A stretch of DNA of 61,443 nt from Paraburkholderia ginsengiterrae (GTDB taxonomy: Bacteria > Pseudomonadota > Gammaproteobacteria > Burkholderiales > Burkholderiaceae). The first letter of the stretch is position 1. Each line of letters opens with the position of its first letter. Below the pieces are notes generated by a model. The model worked only from the letters and a program-made list of their open reading frames with translations. It was not told the DNA's origin and did not search any database. The position numbers and the translations under genes are program-made. The stretch spans positions 1 to 61,443 of the forward strand of contig NZ_LXKA01000334.1 in the NCBI RefSeq assembly GCF_001645125.1, given 5' to 3'. This document shows, piece after piece, positions 55,915 to 61,443 of the stretch.

Positions 55915-58023
55915 ATGTCCACTACCGCCTCGAATCACGACAATCCGCTCCTCGATTTCTCCGACCTGCCGCGCTTTGGCGAAATCCGCCCCGAACACGT
56001 TACGCCCGCCCTCGACGTGCTGCTCGCCGACGCGGCCGCCGCCGTCGAGCGCGCGGCCCAGCCGATCACCCCCGCCTCCTGGGCCGATGTGGTCGAGCCG
56101 GTCGAACGCGCTACCGAACCGCTGTCGCGCGCCTGGAGTGTGGTCGGCCATCTGAACGCCGTGGCCGATACGCCCGAACTGCGCGCCGTGTATGGCGAAA
56201 ATCTGCAGCGTGTAACCGAATTCTGGTCGAGCGTCGGACAGAATCTCGCGCTGTACGAAAAGTACAAGGCATTGAACGCCAGCGGCGATTTCGCCTCGCT
56301 GACCAGCGAGCGCAAGAAGATTCTCGGCAATGCGCTGCGCGACTTCCGTCTGTCTGGCGCGGAGCTGCCGGAAGATCAAAAGCCGCATTTCGCCGAATTG
56401 CAGGAACGCCAGGCCGCGCTGTCGAAAGCGTTTTCAGACCACGTGCTGGATGCGACCAACGCCTACGCTTATGTCGTCGAAGCCGGCGACGAGGCACAAC
56501 TGGCCGGCCTGCCGGAAGACGTGATCGAAGCCGCGAAAGAAGCCAGCGAACGCGAAGGCAAGACCGGCTACAAATTCACGCTGCACTTCCCGTCGTACTT
56601 CCCGGTCATGCAGTACTCGGAAAACCGTGCAATGCGCGAAGCGGTCTATCGCGCCTACGTGACGCGCGCCTCCGAACTCGGCCCGCAATACGGCAACGGC
56701 AAAACGGAGTGGGACAACACCGCGGTGCTCGCCGACCAGCTGAAGGTGCGTGCCGAAGAAGCGCGCATGCTCGGCTACAACAACTTCGCCGAAGTCTCGC
56801 TCGCGCCGAAAATGGCCGAGTCGCCCGCGCAAGTCATGAGCTTCCTCGAAGACCTCGCCACACGCGCACGTCCGCATGCCGAGCAGGACTGGAAGGAACT
56901 GCGTGAATTCGCCGCCAACGAACTCGGCCTCGCCGACATGCAGCCGTGGGACATGACGTTCGCCGCCGAGCGCCTGCGTCAGAAGCGGTATTCGTTCTCG
57001 GAGAACGAAGTCAAACAGTATTTCCCGGAAGACACCGTATTCAAGGGCCTCTTCAAGGTCACTGAAACACTGTTCGGCGTGCGTATCCGTCGCGACGACG
57101 CGGCCGTGTGGCATCCGGACGTGCGCTTTTTCCGCGTCGAGAATCAGGACGGCGGCCTCGTCGCGCAGTTCTACCTCGATCTGTACGCGCGCGAAGGCAA
57201 ACGCGGCGGCGCATGGATGGACGACGCGCGCGGCCGTCACAAGCACACGCATGGCGCCGTGCAAACGCCGGTCGCGTATCTGACCTGCAACTTCTCTGCG
57301 CCGGTCGGCGGCAAGCCGGCCTGCTTCACGCACGACGAAGTCATCACGCTGTTCCATGAGTTCGGCCATGGCCTGCATCACATGCTCACGCGGGTCGACG
57401 AACTCGGCGTGTCGGGCATCAACGGCGTGGAGTGGGACGCGGTCGAACTGCCGTCGCAATTCATGGAGAACTTCTGCTGGGAGTGGGACGTGCTGAGCGA
57501 CATGACTTCGCACGTCGAAACCGCCAAGCCGCTGCCGCGCGAGCTGTTCGACAAGATGCTGGCCGCGAAGAACTTCCAGAGCGGTCTGGGCACGCTGCGC
57601 CAGATCGTGTTCTCGATGTTCGACATGCAACTGCATACCGGCTTCGACGCGTCCGGCACGAAGAACGCCACGCAGCTCGCAAGCGAGATCAACGAGCGCT
57701 TCCACGTCGTGCCGCAGGCGCCGTTCTCGCGTTGGCCGAACACGTTCAGCCATATTTTCGCGGGTGGTTACGCGGCGGGTTACTACAGCTACAAGTGGGC
57801 TGAAGTGCTTTCCGCCGATGCTTACGCCGCGTTCGAAGAAGCTGCGCAAGCCGCGAACGGCAGCGTGCTGGATCAGGCGACCGGCATGCGATATCGCAAG
57901 GAGATTCTGGAAGTGGGCGGCAGCCGTCCGGCCATGGAATCGTTCAAGGCGTTCCGCGGCCGTGAGCCGTCCATCGATGCCTTGCTGCGGCACAACGGCA
58001 TGGCGCCGGGCGCCGCGCATTGA
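55915..58023 (+). CDS. prlC: Oligopeptidase A (M3 family)
   Basis: A zinc metallo-oligopeptidase that degrades signal peptides and other short peptides. The 702-residue cytoplasmic protein has the zinc motif HEFGH at 481-485. Family blocks FSHIFAGGYAAGYYSYKWAE and GNGKTEWDN are clear. Start ATG at 55915 has AGGAAG just upstream. It is followed by a strong terminator. Confidence 0.94.
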   Translation: MSTTASNHDNPLLDFSDLPRFGEIRPEHVTPALDVLLADAAAAVERAAQPITPASWADVVEPVERATEPLSRAWSVVGHLNAVADTPELRAVYGENLQRVTEFWSSVGQNLALYEKYKALNASGDFASLTSERKKILGNALRDFRLSGAELPEDQKPHFAELQERQAALSKAFSDHVLDATNAYAYVVEAGDEAQLAGLPEDVIEAAKEASEREGKTGYKFTLHFPSYFPVMQYSENRAMREAVYRAYVTRASELGPQYGNGKTEWDNTAVLADQLKVRAEEARMLGYNNFAEVSLAPKMAESPAQVMSFLEDLATRARPHAEQDWKELREFAANELGLADMQPWDMTFAAERLRQKRYSFSENEVKQYFPEDTVFKGLFKVTETLFGVRIRRDDAAVWHPDVRFFRVENQDGGLVAQFYLDLYAREGKRGGAWMDDARGRHKHTHGAVQTPVAYLTCNFSAPVGGKPACFTHDEVITLFHEFGHGLHHMLTRVDELGVSGINGVEWDAVELPSQFMENFCWEWDVLSDMTSHVETAKPLPRELFDKMLAAKNFQSGLGTLRQIVFSMFDMQLHTGFDASGTKNATQLASEINERFHVVPQAPFSRWPNTFSHIFAGGYAAGYYSYKWAEVLSADAYAAFEEAAQAANGSVLDQATGMRYRKEILEVGGSRPAMESFKAFRGREPSIDALLRHNGMAPGAAH

Positions 58024-58075
58024 TCGACGCGTCGATCGATTGAAGTGACCTGCGGCGCTCGACATGCGCCGCTAC

Positions 58076-58116
58076 AAAGCCGGTGGTCTGCGTGAGCAGG
58101 CGCACCGGCTTTTTTG
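58076..58116 (+). terminator. prlC rho-independent terminator
   Basis: AAAGCCGGTG (58076-58085) pairs with CACCGGCTTT (58103-58112), followed by more T. It lies between prlC and the converging codA-like gene. Confidence 0.82.
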
Positions 58117-58137
58117 TTTCGCACCCCCGCGCCGCGC

Positions 58138-59430
58138 TCAACCGCGATGCAATTTGAAGTCCACCTCGGCGGGGCGGCCCTCCAGCGACAACGACGCGCG
58201 CGCGGCCGGCGCGCGGCTCACCACCTTGCCGCGGCTCACCACCGCGAGCCGTGCGGCGCGCAAGCGGATCGCCTCCACCGGGTCGCGCGCGTCGAGCAGC
58301 ACGAGATTGGCCGCGCATCCCGGCGCGATGCCGTAGCCTTCGAGACCGAGAATGCGCGCGGCATTCACCGTGACTGCGTCGAAACAGGCATGCATGGCGT
58401 CGACGCCCGTCATCTGCGCCACGTGCAAGCCCATGTGCGCGACTTCGAGCATGTCGCCCGAACCGAGGCTGTACCACGGGTCCATCACGCAATCGTGGCC
58501 GAAGGCGACGTCGATGCCGGCCGCCATCATCTCCGGCACGCGCGTCATGCCGCGCCGCTTCGGATAGGTGTCGCTGCGGCCTTGCAGCGTGATATTGATG
58601 AGCGGATTCGCGATCGCCGCCACGCCCGCCTCGCGCACCAGCGGCAGGAGCTTGCTGACGTAGTAGTTGTCCATGGAATGCATCGAGGTCAGATGCGAAC
58701 CGGCGACGCGCCCGTGCAAGCCGAGCCGGTGCGTTTCAGCCGCGAGGGTCTCGATGTGGCGCGACAGCGGGTCATCCGATTCATCGCAATGCATGTCGAC
58801 ACGCAAGCCCTGCTCCGCCGCGAACTCGCACAACAGGCGCACGGACTGTGCGCCGTCGGCCATGGTGCGTTCGAAATGAGGAATGCCCCCCACCACGTCC
58901 ACGCCCATCGCGATCGACCGCTTGAGATTCTCGAACGCACCCGCGCTGCGCAACACGCCGTCTTGCGGAAATGCGACCAGTTGCAAGTCGAGGTACGGCG
59001 CGACCCGGCGCTTCACTTCGAGCAGCGCCTCGACCGCCAGCAGGCGCGGATCGCACACATCCACGTGACTGCGGATGGCCAGCAGCCCGCGCGCGACCGC
59101 CCAGTCGCAATACTGCAGCGCGCGCTCGATCAGCGCCTCCTGCGTCAGGTGCGGCTTCAGCTCACCCCATAGCGCAATGCCTTCCAGCAAGGTGCCCGAT
59201 GCGTTCACACGCGGCAAGCCGTAGGAAAGCGTCGCATCCATGTGGAAGTGCGGGTCGACGAACGGCGGCGTGACGAGTGAGCCCGCGGCGTCGATTTCTT
59301 CGCGCGCGTGCGCGGCCAGATTGGGCTCGACGGCGACGATGCGCGCCGCTTCGATGCCGATGTCGACCGGCTGCTTGTGCTGCGGCACGGCGCTTCGCGG
59401 CAGCGTCGCGCGGCGGATGATCAGATCCAT
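58138..59430 (-). CDS. codA: CodA-like cytosine deaminase family amidohydrolase
   Basis: A 430-residue amidohydrolase closely resembling E. coli CodA (427). With the start at the ATG at 59430 (GGGAG upstream) the E. coli numbering matches directly: His61, His63, Gln156, His214, Glu217, His246, Asp313 and Trp319 are conserved. Position 314, Asp in E. coli, is Cys here. Asp314 lies next to the pyrimidine ring and affects substrate choice, so this could be a cytosine deaminase with altered specificity or a related pterin/triazine deaminase. No permease codB is adjacent. Confidence 0.82.
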   Translation of the reverse strand: MDLIIRRATLPRSAVPQHKQPVDIGIEAARIVAVEPNLAAHAREEIDAAGSLVTPPFVDPHFHMDATLSYGLPRVNASGTLLEGIALWGELKPHLTQEALIERALQYCDWAVARGLLAIRSHVDVCDPRLLAVEALLEVKRRVAPYLDLQLVAFPQDGVLRSAGAFENLKRSIAMGVDVVGGIPHFERTMADGAQSVRLLCEFAAEQGLRVDMHCDESDDPLSRHIETLAAETHRLGLHGRVAGSHLTSMHSMDNYYVSKLLPLVREAGVAAIANPLINITLQGRSDTYPKRRGMTRVPEMMAAGIDVAFGHDCVMDPWYSLGSGDMLEVAHMGLHVAQMTGVDAMHACFDAVTVNAARILGLEGYGIAPGCAANLVLLDARDPVEAIRLRAARLAVVSRGKVVSRAPAARASLSLEGRPAEVDFKLHRG

Positions 59431-59637
59431 GTATCGCTCCCTGTTGACCGCCTTCTGATTGATCACGATTCTATCGGCGTCAGAAAGTGTGTGCGGGCGT
59501 TTTATCCTGCGTTTTCAGGATGCCGTACCGGCGGGCGGCGCGCAATCCGTACCGGCTATGCGCCCCGCTGCCCACCTATACTCGGCTGGCAGACGGACGA
59601 TGCGTGTCCGTCATTCACTCACTCACGGAGCAAGGGC

Positions 59638-60336
59638 ATGAAGACAATCGGCGTGATTGGCGGAATGAGTTGGGAATCGTCCGCCGAGTACTACAAACTG
59701 CTCAATCGCCACGCCAAAGCGCGCCTCGGCGGCCATCACAACGCCCGTAGCCTGATGCTCACCGTCGACTTCGCGCCGATCGAGGCAAACCAGCGCGCGG
59801 GCGACTGGGCCGCGCTCGGGCAGCAGATGGCCGACGCCGCACGCCAGCTCGAACGAGGCGGCGCCGATCTGGTGATGCTCGCGACCAATACGATGCATCG
59901 CGTGTATGAATCGATCGAGGCGGCGATCGAGGTGCCGTTCCTGCATATCGCCGATCCGACCGGCAACGCGCTGCGCGCGGCGGGCATCGAACGGGTGGGT
60001 TTGCTCGGCACGCGCTATACGATGGAACAGACTTTTTACACAGGGCGCTTGCGTGAGCGCTATGGTCTTGAGACCGTGATTCCCGATGAGAGCGAACGCG
60101 CGGACGTGCATCGCATCATCTATGACGAGCTGTGCCACGGTAACGTGAACGATGCGTCGCGCAAGGTGTATCAGCGGGTGATCGAAGCGTTGGCTGCGCG
60201 TGGCGCGCAGGCGGTGATACTCGGCTGCACTGAGATCACATTGCTGATCAAGCCGGAAGATTCGATGCTGCCGGTGTTCGACACGACTGCGCTGCATGCG
60301 CAGGCGGCGGTGGAGTGGGCGATTGAGGGGGAGTAA
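59638..60336 (+). CDS. Aspartate/glutamate racemase family protein (YgeA-like)
   Basis: A 232-residue racemase with two pseudo-symmetric domains. The first catalytic Cys of classic aspartate racemases is replaced by Thr83 in ATNTMH; the second, Cys196 in GCTEI, is present. E. coli YgeA and the L-specific EcL-DER enzyme have the same Thr/Cys arrangement, so this may be an L-preferring or broad amino-acid racemase. The divergent codA-like gene is about 200 bp away. Confidence 0.85.
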   Translation: MKTIGVIGGMSWESSAEYYKLLNRHAKARLGGHHNARSLMLTVDFAPIEANQRAGDWAALGQQMADAARQLERGGADLVMLATNTMHRVYESIEAAIEVPFLHIADPTGNALRAAGIERVGLLGTRYTMEQTFYTGRLRERYGLETVIPDESERADVHRIIYDELCHGNVNDASRKVYQRVIEALAARGAQAVILGCTEITLLIKPEDSMLPVFDTTALHAQAAVEWAIEGE

Positions 60337-60402
60337 GGGCTGATATGAGCGCACATGCTCAACGCAAGCGCACACAAATACCAACGCACACCGCCAGAAG
60401 TC

Positions 60403-60433
60403 AAAAAGCCCGCGTGGCTTGCGCCAGCGGGCC
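60403..60433 (-). terminator. tRNA-fMet terminator
   Basis: On the minus strand GCCCGC, TGGC, loop, GCCA, GCGGGC with a single bulged base, then TTTTT. It lies just downstream of the tRNA gene. Confidence 0.75.
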
Positions 60434-60445
60434 TTCAACAATGCT

Positions 60446-60522
<77 letters not shown>

Positions 60523-60600
60523 TCAGAGAAAACGGATTGTATAGAGATGTCGGCAAGACGTCAAACAATCGCGCGAATTATTTCATGCTAATGAATCGGC

Positions 60601-60888
60601 TCACAGATCCTGGACCGTCGCGCCTTCAATCTTGCCGTCGATGATATCCGCGCCGTATTGGCTCGCGCTGCGTTTTGCCACACCGAAATCGGAGAACGTG
60701 GCGGGCAGCACGAGACGAAACACGCGACTTGCCTTCGAGCCGCTGATCGCGCCCGGCCGGCAAACGCGCACCGCGACGTCGTAGCCTTCGGCATGGCGCT
60801 TGTGACCGTCGAACTTGTCGAACGCCCGCGAAAACACCAGCGGATGCACTTCGAAGTCCTTATAAAGGGCTGGGTAAAGTTCGGCCAT
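60601..60888 (-). CDS. Small conserved-looking protein, unknown
   Basis: A 95-residue basic protein, MAELYPALYKDF at the start and charged throughout, with no TM or signal. The ATG at 60888 has GGAGG 5 bases upstream, a strong ribosome site. The frame continues upstream to 61335 opposite xthA but that part is antisense shadow. I do not recognise the family. It lies upstream of the tRNA gene on the same strand and is divergent from xthA. Confidence 0.7.
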   Translation of the reverse strand: MAELYPALYKDFEVHPLVFSRAFDKFDGHKRHAEGYDVAVRVCRPGAISGSKASRVFRLVLPATFSDFGVAKRSASQYGADIIDGKIEGATVQDL

Positions 60889-61059
60889 GATGCCTCCAGG
60901 ATGCGCAAGAACGCAAATGTGTGTAGTCCCACTATACGCTGCCGCATGACCGGCCCGCGCTTTTATTTTCCATGCCCGCGGCAGAGCAATTTTCGCCGTC
61001 CCCGCTCCCACGCGATAAGATGCGGGACTACAGGAATCACGCACGAAAGTGAGAATCTC

Positions 61060-61443
61060 ATGAAAATCGCCACCTGGAACGTCAACTCCCTCAAAGTCCG
61101 CCAGCAACACGTGATCGACTGGCTCGGAACCAGCAGCACCGACGTGCTGTGCCTCCAGGAACTGAAGCTGACCGACGACAAATTCCCGCGCGCCGAACTC
61201 GAGGAGAAAGGCTACCGCAGCTGGTTCGCCGGCCAGAAGACCTACAACGGCGTCGGCATTCTGGTGCGCGAAGGCCTCACCGTCGACGAAAGCAGCGTCG
61301 TGCGCAACATTCCTGGCTTTGAAGATCCGCAGCAACGTGTGATCGCCGCGACCGTCGCAGGCGTGCGCATCATTTCCGCCTATTTCCCGAACGGCCCGGC
61401 GCCGGGCACGGACCAGTTCGCGTACAAGCTGAGCGTGGTCGCC
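61060..61443 (+). CDS. xthA: Exodeoxyribonuclease III, partial
   Basis: The first 128 residues of an exonuclease III-type AP endonuclease, cut by the window end. It starts MKIATWNVNSLKVRQ, with Asn7 and metal-binding Glu34 in CLQELKL. The next block (TYNGVGILVRE, FPNGP) also fits the family. It has a GAGAA-like site upstream of the ATG at 61060. The remainder lies outside the window. Confidence 0.92.
   Translation, partial: MKIATWNVNSLKVRQQHVIDWLGTSSTDVLCLQELKLTDDKFPRAELEEKGYRSWFAGQKTYNGVGILVREGLTVDESSVVRNIPGFEDPQQRVIAATVAGVRIISAYFPNGPAPGTDQFAYKLSVVA

Overview
This is a chromosomal segment from a high-GC betaproteobacterium of the family Burkholderiaceae, most likely Paraburkholderia or Burkholderia. 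That reading rests on gene content and order (eno-ftsB, pyrG-kdsA, a complete isc operon, recJ-prfB-lysS, aceE-aceF-lpdA with lipoyl domains on both E2 and E3, a phasin) and on protein style (lipoyl-bearing E3, FixJ-type response regulator). It is inferred by eye; no search was run. Gene density is high. No insertion sequence, phage, CRISPR array or rRNA gene is visible. One tRNA gene is present.

Layout. 0.2-9.4 kb: a mostly co-directional minus-strand block of ferritin-like DUF455 protein, alpha/beta hydrolase, PHP phosphoesterase, YciO-type protein, site-2 protease, TrpS, a methyltransferase, DapA, the lipoprotein BamC and an MBL-fold hydrolase. 9.7-11.8 kb, plus strand: gamma-class carbonic anhydrase, the redox chaperone Hsp33 and a small lipoprotein. 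11.9-23.1 kb, minus strand: FtsB, enolase, KdsA, PyrG, an esterase, ComEC, TatD, and the LolD/LolC lipoprotein exporter. 23.35-30.3 kb, plus strand: an RpfE-like protein, RecJ, PrfB (with its programmed +1 frameshift), LysS and a glycine-zipper protein. 30.4-37.6 kb, minus strand: the whole isc iron-sulfur assembly operon behind two IscR boxes, then a low-molecular-weight phosphatase and a small membrane-anchored ORF. 37.8-42.9 kb: a lipoprotein, lutA-lutB with a divergent IclR regulator, and PbpG. 43.5-51.1 kb: phasin with PhaR-like boxes, then the pyruvate dehydrogenase operon. 51.2-58.0 kb, plus strand: a PAS histidine kinase/FixJ-type pair, FolD and oligopeptidase A. 58.1-61.4 kb: a CodA-like deaminase, an amino-acid racemase, initiator tRNA, a small unknown protein and the start of xthA.

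The genes mostly form housekeeping modules: cell envelope (BamC, KdsA, LolCD, PbpG, FtsB), translation (TrpS, LysS, PrfB, tRNA-fMet), Fe-S assembly, and central carbon flow from lactate and pyruvate to acetyl-CoA and its storage as polyhydroxyalkanoate (LutAB, PDH, phasin).

I found no convincing undescribed multi-gene system. The points most worth checking are regulatory or fine-scale: a 54-bp nested palindrome at the aceE promoter, with a two-component system transcribed divergently; paired PhaR-like boxes around the phasin promoter; a palindrome between lutA and the IclR gene, and no lutC; a terminator inside the isc operon; a four-copy 12-bp repeat that adds in-frame stops after rpfE; and a CodA homologue with Cys at the specificity position 314.
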